Numbered from the stretch's first letter, positions 14,970 through 23,827 are shown. The stretch is DNA of 51,517 bases from DTU019 sp050949825 (GCA_050949825.1 JBMNGL010000021.1:1-51517); one strand, 5' to 3'. A program made the numbers and translations. Notes: generated by a model not told the origin, from the sequence alone.

Positions 14970-15421
14970 AAGACACCTTCTATTTCTCCCATGACAGCAA
15001 TGCCAGTCAGGACCCTAAGATACTCGCTATGCGAAGTGTTTACGGGTGGCTTGGATACGGGTGGTATTGGATGTTCGTCGAAATGATGCGGGAACAGGAA
15101 GACTACCGCCTGAATATTGAAGGCAAGTATTCCTTTCATGCGTTCGCATTGCAAATGCAATGCACAGAAGAAGAGGCACGGAAATTTATTTCCGACTGTG
15201 TTAATGAGTTCAAATTATTCGAATCAGACGGCATAAATTTCTGGTCAAAATCTCTTTTAAAACGCATGGAAAAGAAGGAAGCCAAGTCCTATAAAGCCCG
15301 GCAATCAGCTAAAGCTAGGTGGGATAATGCGAACGCATTGCAAACGCAAAGCGAAGGCAATGCTATAAAGGAAAGTAAAGTAAAAGAAAATAAAAATAAC
15401 CCCCCTATAATCCCCCCCTAA
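14966..15421 (+). CDS. Replisome organizer, N-terminal part (DUF4373/Lin1244 type)
   Basis: A 151-residue frame holding the winged-helix N-terminal domain of phage replisome organizers (FYFSHDSNASQDPKILAMRS, GWYWMFVEMM, then LQMQCTEEEARKFI). It starts with TTG, overlapping the methyltransferase stop. After a Lys/Asn-rich linker it ends at TAA 15419-15421 in the run CCCCCCCTAAAAAAA. Removing one C would fuse it in frame to the C-terminal domain at 15411-15695. So it is a slippage mutant, a sequencing indel, or a +1 programmed frameshift. Confidence 0.8.
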   Translation: MKDTFYFSHDSNASQDPKILAMRSVYGWLGYGWYWMFVEMMREQEDYRLNIEGKYSFHAFALQMQCTEEEARKFISDCVNEFKLFESDGINFWSKSLLKRMEKKEAKSYKARQSAKARWDNANALQTQSEGNAIKESKVKENKNNPPIIPP

Positions 15422-15695
15422 AAAAACCTTTGGAGAATTCGTCCAGCTAACCGATGATGAGCATCAGCGCTTGTTGACTGACTTCGGAGAGCAGGACTTA
15501 AACCGCATGATTGAAATACTGGATATTTATCTTGGGCAGAGCAAGAAAAACCTCAGGAAATACACCAGTCATAATCATGTGCTGCGCGGATGGGTACAGG
15601 ACAAGCTGCTCGAGGAAAAAAGCAAGGGTCGGGCTAGTCCCGGTAACCGCTACTCCAAAGAGGCCATGATTGACCAATATTTCTCGGGAGGATAG
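15411..15695 (+). pseudogene. Replisome organizer, C-terminal part (out of frame)
   Basis: From 15411 the frame +1 to the preceding gene reads SPPKKTFGEFVQLTDDEHQR and continues to 15695 with the C-terminal helices of DUF4373/DnaD-like phage replication proteins (FGEQDLNRMIEILDIYLG, then KYTSHNHVLRGWVQDKL). No stop separates the two parts in the fused frame. If translated alone, TTG 15471 is the first possible start, but it has no ribosome site, so frameshifting or loss of function is more likely. Confidence 0.75.
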
Positions 15696-15697
15696 CC

Positions 15698-15991
15698 ATG
15701 GACAAAAAGCAGACCGCCGAATTTATGAAAAAGCTGGTCGGGGCATATCCCACCTTTGAACCAACACCTATGCGCATGGAGCTATGGACCGAAATGATGG
15801 CTGAAATAACGTATGACCAGGCTATTAAAAGGCTAAGGCAGTACATAGCAGTGAACCGGTTCCCACCGAGCATTGCAGATATACTCAACCCTGATGAAGC
15901 CAACCGGAGGCGGCAGCCGGATACATACACGCAGAGCGTCCATGCCATCATCAATGGCGGCTTTGAAATATACGACCCGACCAAACATTGA
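15698..15991 (+). CDS. Replicative helicase loader (G39P-like)
   Basis: A 97-residue protein with the fold signature of the SPP1 G39P family (TAEFMKKLVGAYPTFEP, MRMELWTEMMAEITYDQAIK, then NRFPPSIADIL), which loads the DnaB-type helicase at the origin and inhibits it beforehand. The ATG follows GGGAGG. Two bases separate it from the replisome organizer end, consistent with a replication module. Confidence 0.8.
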   Translation: MDKKQTAEFMKKLVGAYPTFEPTPMRMELWTEMMAEITYDQAIKRLRQYIAVNRFPPSIADILNPDEANRRRQPDTYTQSVHAIINGGFEIYDPTKH

Positions 15992-16001
15992 GGTACAACC
16001 T

Positions 16002-16580
16002 ATGTTGGATTTCATACAAGCATACATAAAGCCTGGGCCGCCTGATCAGGACTGCAAAGTCTTCAGGGACGGGCAGTTAGTGAAGGTCATGCCAGCATTT
16101 CCTGACGGATGGGATGACTGGAAGAATAACAAGAAGCAACATGGATTTAAGGGCAGAAAGGAGAATAGCACAGTGGCGAAAACGCGCATTCCGTGGGTTG
16201 ATATGTGGCCAAAGTGCCTTGAACTCTTTGAACAAGGCCTAACGAAAAAAGAAGTGTCCGAGGAATTGGGCATACCGGGTCACCGGCTGAAAGCCAAGAT
16301 TGACGAGGAAAAAGAATTAAACGGCTGGGTACCGCCATGGGAGAAGGAACTCCAGCAGATACAAGACAGCAATGGCTTTGCGACCGAGGACGATAAACCG
16401 ATAAAATACACGATCACAGAAGCACCGGCATATGTAGATCACTATCCCAAAATTGAAATGGACCCAGAGTCGATTATGAACGCCAACTGCAAGATCGCTA
16501 TGGCCCAGGTGAACAGCTTATACAAAAACCCTATTGCTGTACACCTGGTTAAAGACTTGATTAGCAAAGGGTTGATATGA
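16002..16580 (+). CDS. Unknown protein in the replication module, 192 aa
   Basis: Not recognised as a named family. The first 40 residues (MLDFIQAYIKPGPPDQDCKV) are followed by a short HTH-like segment (GLTKKEVSEELGIPGHRLKA), then a polar C-terminal domain. ATG 16002 is chosen because GAGGT lies upstream and the frame further up runs inside the previous gene. The HTH and position suggest a DNA-binding helper of replication. Confidence 0.55.
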   Translation: MLDFIQAYIKPGPPDQDCKVFRDGQLVKVMPAFPDGWDDWKNNKKQHGFKGRKENSTVAKTRIPWVDMWPKCLELFEQGLTKKEVSEELGIPGHRLKAKIDEEKELNGWVPPWEKELQQIQDSNGFATEDDKPIKYTITEAPAYVDHYPKIEMDPESIMNANCKIAMAQVNSLYKNPIAVHLVKDLISKGLI

Positions 16581-16600
16581 ATCAATAGGGAGGGGAGCTT

Positions 16601-17206
16601 TTGAGTGTAAAAATAACTGACCATATTTGCGAACGCTATGCCGAAAGAATACTAGGAATCCCACCCGCTAATATACCTAAATATGTGGCAGAAAACCGAC
16701 CTCTGGTAGCTCAGGAGATTCAGGATTTAGTACAAAACGCCATCTTAGTATATAGGGGACAAATTGGACAGGCCCAGTCCCCGGCCAGTTATTACGTATG
16801 CGGCGATATTATACTAATACTGAGTTTTGAAAGCAAGAAGGCCATAACTTTGTACCGCCCAGACTTTGGTTACCCGGGAGCGGTGAACCGTAAAATGGTA
16901 CGGGCACTTACCCAAGAAATTCATAAGAATCAACGCCGGTTAAAAGAAATAACGCCGGGGGTAGAAAAGCGGATTAATTGCAGGAAGGAAAGGGTTAAAG
17001 CAATAGATGCCCAGCTGGCAAAGTACCGGAAGCGGATAGAGAAACTCGAAGTGGAAAAGAAAAAAGCTAACCGGCAGATCTGGGCTCAGAATTCGAGGTC
17101 CGAGGACATTAACCAGGAAATTGTAACCCTGGCCACCAAGCTGGTGCGAGGTGGGAAAGAGTTATGTTATATGGCGGGCAAGGGCATGAAAAATACTAAA
17201 GTTTAA
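16601..17206 (+). CDS. Unknown protein with coiled coil, 201 aa
   Basis: The N-terminal 100 residues form a small mixed domain (HICERYAERILGIP, then QDLVQNAILVYRGQIGQ and YYVCGDIILILSF) that looks like a RelE/DUF4258-type small fold, but I cannot assign it. Residues 110-165 form a Lys-rich coiled coil. Start TTG with AGGGAGGGGAG upstream. It belongs to the early rightward block. Confidence 0.55.
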   Translation: MSVKITDHICERYAERILGIPPANIPKYVAENRPLVAQEIQDLVQNAILVYRGQIGQAQSPASYYVCGDIILILSFESKKAITLYRPDFGYPGAVNRKMVRALTQEIHKNQRRLKEITPGVEKRINCRKERVKAIDAQLAKYRKRIEKLEVEKKKANRQIWAQNSRSEDINQEIVTLATKLVRGGKELCYMAGKGMKNTKV

Positions 17207-17252
17207 TTGCACAGTCTGTTAAGAAAGCGACATAGAAGGGGGATTAAATCAC

Positions 17253-17588
17253 ATGGAGATGTTTGGTAGAAAATTGACAAGCGAACACTTAAAGGGATTT
17301 GTGGAAGGTCACGCTAAAGATGGTCAGATAACAATGCCTAAAGAGTGGGCATTGGAAATAATTAAAGCCTACGAAGAAAAGCAGGAGCGTGACGCAACAG
17401 AACAATGGCTTAATGATATAAATAATCCTTTAGAACCGATAAAAGTTAGGTCTGCTTTGGAATCAGAAATCATTAAACTAAATTATCGCAAAGAACATAA
17501 CCCCAAAAGCATCAGTGAATTAGATATTACTATTATTGCTGTATTGGCAAAAGAATTAGGCTGTTATAAAGCGGAGGCGATGGAATGA
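17253..17588 (+). CDS. Unknown small protein, 111 aa
   Basis: A charged helical protein (TMPKEWALEIIKAYEEKQER, then KPISELDITIIAVLAKEL-like end). No family recognised. GGGGG lies about nine bases before the ATG. It is in an AT-richer three-gene patch (17253-18115) that may have been acquired separately. Its stop overlaps the next ATG. Confidence 0.5.
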   Translation: MEMFGRKLTSEHLKGFVEGHAKDGQITMPKEWALEIIKAYEEKQERDATEQWLNDINNPLEPIKVRSALESEIIKLNYRKEHNPKSISELDITIIAVLAKELGCYKAEAME

Positions 17589-17815
17589 TTAATTATGATA
17601 AATTGCCGTCCAGGGGCAAAGAAACCTCTGATGGAGAGAAAACAAAAAATCATGGAATATCTTGCGGTGGCAGATGTTACGTGTTTTACGATGAAAACAG
17701 ATGGTATCGCGTGGAGTGTGAAAAATGCGGGACGCTCGTCAAGTACAGAACCAATAGCTTAGATTTAGCAATCAAAATATGGAATGATATGCCCGACATA
17801 GTAGGGATGGGATAG
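17585..17815 (+). CDS. Lar-like zinc-ribbon protein
   Basis: A 76-residue protein whose core CGGRCYVFYDENRWYRVECE, followed by KCG and LDLAIKIWND, resembles the zinc-ribbon of restriction-alleviation (Lar) proteins, including the Ala-Ile…Trp-Asn ending. Lar modulates host type I restriction in Rac prophage. Here the fold is plausible but the role is inferred. It overlaps the previous gene by ATGA. Confidence 0.55.
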   Translation: MINYDKLPSRGKETSDGEKTKNHGISCGGRCYVFYDENRWYRVECEKCGTLVKYRTNSLDLAIKIWNDMPDIVGMG

Positions 17816-17851
17816 TATCACATTCCAAATATTATGCGAAGGAGGAGTAAG

Positions 17852-18115
17852 TTGGTGGCATTACCTTTGTTGATTGCCAAACAGAAAAATAGGCCCATAC
17901 TTCCAGATGATTATAAATTAGGATGGTTATTTCAAGATGAGAAAGAAGGTTACTGGATGATATGGGGAAGCTGCAAAAACAAAGAAACCGCTTTGTCTGC
18001 GGCTAAAGAAGTATTAGAAAAGCAGGGGGCCCGGGACGTTTTTATTTCTGAAATGCCTTTGTTAAAACAGCTAACAAAAGAGCAGATTAGTAACTTTTTA
18101 AAAGTATCAATTTAA
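17852..18115 (+). CDS. Unknown small protein, 87 aa
   Basis: No family recognised. A short hydrophobic N-terminus is followed by a beta segment (KLGWLFQDEKEGYWMIWGSC) and a helix ending in LTKEQISNFLKVSI, which could be a small soluble domain. AAGGAGG (17839-17845) lies six bases before TTG 17852 and nine before GTG 17855, so one of these is preferred over the ATG at 17834 that precedes the ribosome site. Confidence 0.5.
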   Translation: MVALPLLIAKQKNRPILPDDYKLGWLFQDEKEGYWMIWGSCKNKETALSAAKEVLEKQGARDVFISEMPLLKQLTKEQISNFLKVSI

Positions 18116-18202
18116 TCTTGCAAAGAATTATACAAAGAAAGTCTAGTTGCTCGTTTGGTTGGAGCGGAAGATTAGGCGACACTGACGAAAGGGGGCTAGC
18201 AG

Positions 18203-18715
18203 GTGGAAGCCAAACGGATAAAAAAGCCTAAATGGTACCGGCAGACAGAGCGGCTGCTAAAAGCGCATAAGTACCTGCCAATCGAGATCGACAACATCAG
18301 GCTGCAGATCCGTATGAACCAGCTAGCCGGCCCCACTATTGTCCAACCGCTACGGGAAATCGTTACTCAGCACATGCAAACTGGATCCTCTCCCACCGAG
18401 CGGGAGTATATCCTACAGGAAGGCCTGGCTGAGAAACTGGAGCGGAAGCAGATCCTGTTGCAGATGCTGGACAACGTTGTGAAAACATTCAGCCCCGAAG
18501 AACACCTGGTATATAAACTCAGATATGAATCCGAAAAGCGGGAAAAAGAGGTATATACCAAGCTACAGATGAGCCGCAGCTCCTACTTCGAACTGCAGCG
18601 CCAGACGGTAATGAAGGCAGCCAGGCTGCTCGGGATCCCGATTCCGCATGAAGACCAACCACCAGAATGGACCGGCGAACTATTCACAAAATGCGCCGGA
18701 CATTTTCCGGACTAA
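18203..18715 (+). CDS. ArpU-like late transcription regulator
   Basis: A 170-residue helical protein with a C-terminal sigma-4-like HTH (FSPEEHLVYKLRYESEKREK, then SRSSYFELQRQTVMKAARLL), the pattern of ArpU/RinA-type phage regulators that activate late genes. GTG start behind AAGGGGG. It stands just before the late region, and its 3' end overlaps phased 11-bp repeats (18696-18750) that could be its binding sites. Confidence 0.75.
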   Translation: MEAKRIKKPKWYRQTERLLKAHKYLPIEIDNIRLQIRMNQLAGPTIVQPLREIVTQHMQTGSSPTEREYILQEGLAEKLERKQILLQMLDNVVKTFSPEEHLVYKLRYESEKREKEVYTKLQMSRSSYFELQRQTVMKAARLLGIPIPHEDQPPEWTGELFTKCAGHFPD

Positions 18716-18750
18716 AACCGGACTAATTCCGGACATTATACGGACTCTTT
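18696..18750. repeat. Five phased 11-bp repeats
   Basis: CCGGAC starts at 18696, 18707, 18718 and 18729, and ACGGAC at 18740. The spacing is exactly 11, each unit continuing with five A/T-rich bases (ATTTT, TAAAA, TAATT, ATTAT, TCTTT). One repeat per helical turn suggests a cooperative protein site or a small iteron array. Confidence 0.85.
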
Positions 18751-18842
18751 TACCAGATATAGGTGTTATACTGATAACGTGGATATCGAACATAGAAGCT
18801 TGGCCCTGGCAGCACCCAGGGCTTTATTTTGGAGTGATAGTA

Positions 18843-19391
18843 GTGAATAGCGTTGAACCTATACGTGATTCGGTAATAGTAGAGGATATTACCGGTTATC
18901 TCAAACAGCGGAACCTTAGGGACTTCATTATGTTTCTCCTGGGAATATATACAGGACTTCGTATTTCAGATATTTTAAAACTGCGGGTACGAGATGTACG
19001 CAATAAAGACTACATCTCAATACGAGAGAAGAAAACCCGGAAAGAAAAGAAATTTGAAATACATCCAATATTAAAACGTGAGCTGGCAGAGTATACCCGG
19101 AATAAAGAACCGGATGAATATCTGGTGAAGAGTAGAGAAGGAGTGAACCGGCCTATACGCCGGGAGAGAGCTTATCAAATTCTTCAAGCCCTGGCTGTAA
19201 TCTATAACTTAGAGAGTGTAGGTACTCATACCCTGAGGAAAACATTCGGGTATCATTTCTATCAACAATATAAAGATGTTGCTACTCTTCAGCGTATTTT
19301 TAATCATTCGCATCCTTCGCTGACCTTAAGGTATATTGGCATAGAGCAGGAGGGTATTAATAAAGCAATTAAAGGCTTTAGAATCTATTAA
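18843..19391 (+). CDS. Short tyrosine recombinase (catalytic domain)
   Basis: A 182-residue site-specific recombinase. It holds the catalytic part: TGLRISDILKLRVRD (first Arg), HTLRKTFGYHF (His-x-x-Arg), HSHPSLTLRYI (His and the nucleophile Tyr). The usual N-terminal core-binding domain is missing or reduced. GTG 18843 is chosen because GGAG lies nearby. Small recombinases of this kind often sit between the late regulator and the terminase in Firmicutes prophages, with unknown roles. It follows the phased repeats. Confidence 0.85.
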   Translation: MNSVEPIRDSVIVEDITGYLKQRNLRDFIMFLLGIYTGLRISDILKLRVRDVRNKDYISIREKKTRKEKKFEIHPILKRELAEYTRNKEPDEYLVKSREGVNRPIRRERAYQILQALAVIYNLESVGTHTLRKTFGYHFYQQYKDVATLQRIFNHSHPSLTLRYIGIEQEGINKAIKGFRIY

Positions 19392-19410
19392 AGCATCTTT
19401 TATGGCATGG

Positions 19411-19437
19411 GTTTAACATAACAAGGCTATGTTAAAC
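19411..19437. terminator. Inverted repeat after the recombinase
   Basis: GTTTAACATA (19411-19420) and TATGTTAAAC (19428-19437) form a perfect 10-bp stem over a seven-base loop, followed by TCCTTTT. It is an AT-rich terminator or protein site. Confidence 0.55.
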
Positions 19438-19529
19438 TCCTTTTAAGTAATAGCCTCTAAGCATGGTGGCAATGGGCTCGACTGATACCAGCCGAGTTTA
19501 ACACAATATAAGATATGAGTAACTCAACA

Positions 19530-19570
19530 CCCCAGAAAAAGGAAAAAGGCGGGTCCTTCTGGGGTTTTTT
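19530..19570 (+). terminator. Rho-independent terminator before late genes
   Basis: CCCCAGAA (19530-19537) pairs with TTCTGGGG (19557-19564), followed by six Ts. It separates early from late transcription. The remaining 80 bases to the terminase contain a weaker GGCCTG/CAGGCC stem. Confidence 0.8.
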
Positions 19571-19652
19571 GGCCTGCGGGTAAGCATAACCCCGAGAAAC
19601 ACCTAGTAACAGGCCTAAAAGTTGAGGTTCGGATTCAGAAAGGGAAGAGACC

Positions 19653-20240
19653 ATGGCAAAAAAACCAGAGCAAAATATTTCTTGTACTACCAGTGAACTG
19701 GCTAAAATTTTGGGCGTCTCAGACCGTCGCGTTCAGCAACTAGTAACTATGGGTGCTTTCCCACGGCTGGATCGGGGGAAGTACGATTTACCTACCGTGG
19801 TACAGTCATATATCTCATTTATAAGATCCCAGTATGAAAATGTTTGCACTGAAGAGTTGGACCTACGGACAGAGAAAGCCCTGCTTACCCGAGCACAAAG
19901 AAAAAAGGTTGAGTTAGAATTAAAAATAATGCAGGGGGAACTACACCGATCAGAAGATGTAAGGCAGGTAATGAATGATATGTTGGGGGCTTTTCGGGCC
20001 AGGTGTTTATCTATTCCCACCAAGGCAGCTCCCCGAGTGAAAGGGAAAGACCTGGCTGCCGTTAAAGATGTATTAAAAAAGGAGATATATGAGGCGCTCT
20101 CTGAGCTGGCAGATTATGACCCGGAAGTGTTTTATAAACAGAGCAAGGATAAGTTAGTTGTTGAAGATTTGGAGGCAGATAATGAAAAGAAACCGGTAGA
20201 GAGGAAGCGGCAGAATGGCCGTAAAAAAACCAAGGAATAA
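19653..20240 (+). CDS. Terminase small subunit (Nu1-like)
   Basis: A 195-residue DNA-packaging initiator. The N-terminal winged HTH (CTTSELAKILGVSDRRVQQL, then VTMGAFPRL) recognises phage cos DNA, as in lambda Nu1. A coiled coil (about 70-100) and a C-terminal acidic/basic tail contact the large subunit. ATG behind AGGGAAGAG. It overlaps the large terminase by 26 bases. Confidence 0.85.
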   Translation: MAKKPEQNISCTTSELAKILGVSDRRVQQLVTMGAFPRLDRGKYDLPTVVQSYISFIRSQYENVCTEELDLRTEKALLTRAQRKKVELELKIMQGELHRSEDVRQVMNDMLGAFRARCLSIPTKAAPRVKGKDLAAVKDVLKKEIYEALSELADYDPEVFYKQSKDKLVVEDLEADNEKKPVERKRQNGRKKTKE

Positions 20241-22053
20241 CACGTTAACTCTCTATAAAGAGATAACCCAGGTGGTGGCTCCGCCACCTGATTTAATTAT
20301 ATCGGAATGGGCAGACCAAAACCGAAGATTATCTGCTGAATCATCAGCTGAACCCGGCCAGTGGAGAACTGACCGGGTTCCTTATTTGCGGGAAATAATG
20401 GAGGCCATTAGTGATCCTTTAATTGAAACAGTAATAATCATGAGCAGTTCACAGGTAGGGAAAACGGAGGCCTTATTAAATACTGTAGGGTATCATGTCG
20501 ATTATGACCCGGCCCCTATAATGTATATTCTGCCAACAGTGGATTTTGCCAAGACATTTTCCAAGGACCGCCTTGCTCCGATGATTAGGGATACCCCGGC
20601 GCTAACTGGCAAGGTAAAAGAGGTGCGCAGCCGGAATAGTGAAAACACGCTACTACATAAGAAGTTCCCAGGAGGGCATATAACTCTGGTTGGAGCGAAT
20701 GCTCCTACCGGTTTGGCCAGCCGCCCTATTAGGATTCTTCTTGCTGATGAGGTAGACAGGTTCCCTATTAGCGCAGGGACAGAGGGTGATCCCCTAACCC
20801 TGGCTGAGAAAAGAACTACTACTTTCTGGAACCGTAAAATGGTTTATGTGTCCACTCCCTCTATTAAGGGTGTAAGTAGAATAGAAGCCGCTTATATGAA
20901 TAGCACACAGGAGAAATGGTGTTTGCCGTGTCCTGAGTGCGGAGAACACCAACCACTTACATGGGCGCAGATTCACTTTGATGATGTTACCCATGAGTGC
21001 CTGTACTGCGGTGCCCGGCATAACGAGACAGAATGGAAAAATGGAGAAGGAAAGTGGATTGCTAGTAACCCCGAGGCAGATTCACGAGGATTCCACTTAA
21101 ACGAGTTGAGCAGCCCCTGGAAAAGATGGGAAGTTATAATTGCTGATTTTAAAGATGCCCAGAAAGAGGCTAAGCGTGGCAATAAAGAAATGCTTAAGGC
21201 TTGGGTAAATACTACCCTGGGTGAGACATGGGAGGAAAAAGGCGAAACAGTCGAAACTGGCGACTTAATAAAGCGCCGGGAAACATATAACTGTGACTTA
21301 CTGGATGATGTACTTATACTTACCGCCGGCGTTGACGTTCAGGATGACCGTTTTGAGGTTGAAGTAGTTGGTTGGGGCGTAGGCCGGGAGAGCTGGGGAA
21401 TTGAGTACCGGGCTATTTATGGAGACCCAGGCCAGCCGACCGTATGGAAACAACTTGATGAATTTTTGAGCCGTACATGGTCTTTTAAAGATGGTATAAA
21501 GCTGGGATTAGCCTGTATCTGTATTGACTCTGGCGGCCATTTCACTACTGAAGTATATGATTTCTGTAAACCACGGGAGCATCGAAGAATATGGGCTATA
21601 AAAGGAGTAGGCGGAGAAGGCATACCAATTATAGGGCGTGCCACACGCAATAACCGCAGGCGGGCTGCTCTATTTCCTATCGGGGTAGATGGGGCAAAAG
21701 ATTTATTATTGTCTCGATTAAAAGTTGAAGAAAAGGGGCCTGGTTATTGTCATTTTCCCAGGGAACAGGACAAGGGTTATGACCAGGCCTTTTTTAATGG
21801 TCTTACCTCGGAGCAAAGGGTTCTTAGATACCACAAAGGAAGACCCAAGGTGGAGTGGTTAAAACGTCCCGGCACTCGCAATGAACCGCTGGACTGCCGT
21901 AACTATGCCACCGCAGCATTGGAGATATTAAATCCCAACCTGGAGGCGCTGGCCATAGCCCCCAGAAAAGACTATTTAAAGCAAAATGCCCCGATGACCG
22001 GAGCTCCAAAACCTAAAAGGCGCCGCGTGGTCAGTCGAGGTATAACTGTATAG
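20215..22053 (+). CDS. Terminase large subunit (GpA family)
   Basis: A 612-residue packaging ATPase/nuclease of the lambda GpA family. Walker A-like SSQVGKT is at 78-84 and Walker B ILLADE at 174-179. A zinc-ribbon-like pair of CxxC motifs (Cys239/242 and Cys262/265) follows, then the nuclease region with GVDVQDDRFEVEVVGWG and a terminal DCRNYATAALEIL segment. It cuts concatemers at cos and pumps DNA into the prohead. Length fits the family. The lambda-type terminase predicts cohesive ends, not headful packaging. Confidence 0.93.
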   Translation: MAVKKPRNNTLTLYKEITQVVAPPPDLIISEWADQNRRLSAESSAEPGQWRTDRVPYLREIMEAISDPLIETVIIMSSSQVGKTEALLNTVGYHVDYDPAPIMYILPTVDFAKTFSKDRLAPMIRDTPALTGKVKEVRSRNSENTLLHKKFPGGHITLVGANAPTGLASRPIRILLADEVDRFPISAGTEGDPLTLAEKRTTTFWNRKMVYVSTPSIKGVSRIEAAYMNSTQEKWCLPCPECGEHQPLTWAQIHFDDVTHECLYCGARHNETEWKNGEGKWIASNPEADSRGFHLNELSSPWKRWEVIIADFKDAQKEAKRGNKEMLKAWVNTTLGETWEEKGETVETGDLIKRRETYNCDLLDDVLILTAGVDVQDDRFEVEVVGWGVGRESWGIEYRAIYGDPGQPTVWKQLDEFLSRTWSFKDGIKLGLACICIDSGGHFTTEVYDFCKPREHRRIWAIKGVGGEGIPIIGRATRNNRRRAALFPIGVDGAKDLLLSRLKVEEKGPGYCHFPREQDKGYDQAFFNGLTSEQRVLRYHKGRPKVEWLKRPGTRNEPLDCRNYATAALEILNPNLEALAIAPRKDYLKQNAPMTGAPKPKRRRVVSRGITV

Positions 22054-22067
22054 AAAGGAGGGGTGGC

Positions 22068-22295
22068 ATGCCTGCATGGACACTACAACAGGCTAAAGAG
22101 CATTTGCATGCTTGGATGGAGGCCGAACTTGCTATATCAACCGGGCAAATGTACCGGATAGGCAGCAGAACATTATCTCGTGCAGACCTGGCTCAAGTTA
22201 AAGAGCGGATTCAATTCTGGTCTCAGGAAGTTGCGCGGTTAGAAAGAGGCAGCGGTGGAGCCCGGGTCATGCGTGCTGTGCCGCGCGATTTATGA
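22068..22295 (+). CDS. Head-tail joining protein, gpW/DUF6148 type
   Basis: A 75-residue helical protein (WTLQQAKEHLHAWMEAELAI, GQMYRIGSRTLSRADL, then IQFWSQEVARLE) typical of small connector proteins between terminase and portal. RBS GAAAGGAGGGG. Its stop overlaps the portal ATG. Confidence 0.8.
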   Translation: MPAWTLQQAKEHLHAWMEAELAISTGQMYRIGSRTLSRADLAQVKERIQFWSQEVARLERGSGGARVMRAVPRDL

Positions 22296-23827
22296 ATATT
22301 ATTGATAAAGCAATTACAGTCATTTCCCCAGAGCGCGGCTTAAAACGCCTGGCAGCTCGAAAAGCTCTGAAAGTTTTTAATACCGGATATTCAAATCATG
22401 GGGCCAGTAAAGGGAAAAAGTCTTTACTCGGCTGGATAGCCAGGGGCGGCACGCCGGACCAGGACATTACAGATAATCTGGAAGTTCTGAGAGAGCGTTC
22501 CCGTGACCTCTTTATGGGGGCTCCCCTTGCTACAGGAGCATTAAAAACCTACCGTACCAATGTAGTAGGGGCCGGGTTATATCTTAACTCCCAGATCGAT
22601 GCAGAGTTTCTGGGCTTAGATGAAGCAGACCAATGGGAACGTACAGCAGAACGGGAGTTTAATCTGTGGGCTAAGACCTGTGACGCCTCGCGCATGATGG
22701 ATTTTTATGAGCAGCAGGCTTTGGCTTTCTTGGCAATGCTAATGAGTGGGGATGTTTTTGTTGCATTACCCTTGATTAATCGCCCGGGCGATCTCTATGA
22801 TCTTAAAATCGCACTGATTGAAGCTGACCGGGTCAATAATCCCCCAGGAGTCAATAACCCTAATATACGTGGTGGTATTGAAGTTGACCAATGGGGCGCA
22901 CCTACAACCTATTATGTAGCGCAAAAACACCCATTGGACATGACCCAGGGGAAGATTGAATGGAAGCCCGTACCTGCTTTTGGTTCTAAAACCGGTCGCA
23001 GAAATATTCTACATTTACTTGAGATGGAACGCCCAGGCCAACGCCGGGGAGTTCCAGTGTTGGCTCCGGTGATTGAAAGTCTAAAACAGCTTTCACGATA
23101 TAGCGAGGCTGAATTGGCTGCAGCCGTGGTTAGTAGCATGTTCACTGTTTTTATAACATCCAATAGTCCCGATCAACCCCTGGGTGAGGGAATACCTTAT
23201 GACCAGCAGGTAGATACCGGCGATGATAATAGTTATGAACTGGGAAGTGGCGCAATAATTGCCCTTGGACCTGGAGAAGAAGTAAAGGAGACTAATCCAT
23301 CACGCCCCAATACCGCATTTGATGGGTTTGTAACTTCAATGTGTCGGCAAATAGGTGCAGCATTGGAAATACCACATGAGCTACTGATCAAACATTTTAC
23401 CGCCAGTTATTCAGCCTCGCGGGCTGCACTATTGGAGGCCTGGAAGTCGTTCCGAATGCGTCGGGCCTGGATGGTCAGTAAGTTTTGTCAGCCGATATAT
23501 GAGGAGTTCCTTTTTGAGGCTGTAGCCCGGGGGCGTATAGAAGCCCCCGGGTTTTTTGATGACCCGGCTATACGGGAAGCCTACTGCGGAGCTGAGTGGA
23601 ATGGCCCTAGTCAGGGGCAGCTGGATCCCCTGAAGGAGGTAAATGCCGCAAAGATCAGGGTGCAAGAGAGTTTTTCCACACGGGCACGAGAGGCGGCCGA
23701 ACTTACCGGTAGCGACTTTGAGCGCACCGTTCGGCAGCGAATAAAAGAAGAGCGAGTTATGAGGGAAGGAGGTCTACTAAGTGCCGAAAGTAAAAAAACC
23801 CTATTGGACAATCAAGGCAGCGACTGA
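22292..23827 (+). CDS. Portal protein (lambda gpB family)
   Basis: A 511-residue ring subunit that forms the DNA entry channel. Family marks are GAPLATGALKTYRTNVVGAG, a DRVNNP-containing wing domain, GVPVLAPVIESLKQLSRYSE and ALEIPHELLIKHFTASYSAS. The ATG overlaps the gpW-like stop. Its last 47 bases overlap the protease gene, as in many lambda-like heads. Confidence 0.92.
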   Translation: MNIIDKAITVISPERGLKRLAARKALKVFNTGYSNHGASKGKKSLLGWIARGGTPDQDITDNLEVLRERSRDLFMGAPLATGALKTYRTNVVGAGLYLNSQIDAEFLGLDEADQWERTAEREFNLWAKTCDASRMMDFYEQQALAFLAMLMSGDVFVALPLINRPGDLYDLKIALIEADRVNNPPGVNNPNIRGGIEVDQWGAPTTYYVAQKHPLDMTQGKIEWKPVPAFGSKTGRRNILHLLEMERPGQRRGVPVLAPVIESLKQLSRYSEAELAAAVVSSMFTVFITSNSPDQPLGEGIPYDQQVDTGDDNSYELGSGAIIALGPGEEVKETNPSRPNTAFDGFVTSMCRQIGAALEIPHELLIKHFTASYSASRAALLEAWKSFRMRRAWMVSKFCQPIYEEFLFEAVARGRIEAPGFFDDPAIREAYCGAEWNGPSQGQLDPLKEVNAAKIRVQESFSTRAREAAELTGSDFERTVRQRIKEERVMREGGLLSAESKKTLLDNQGSD

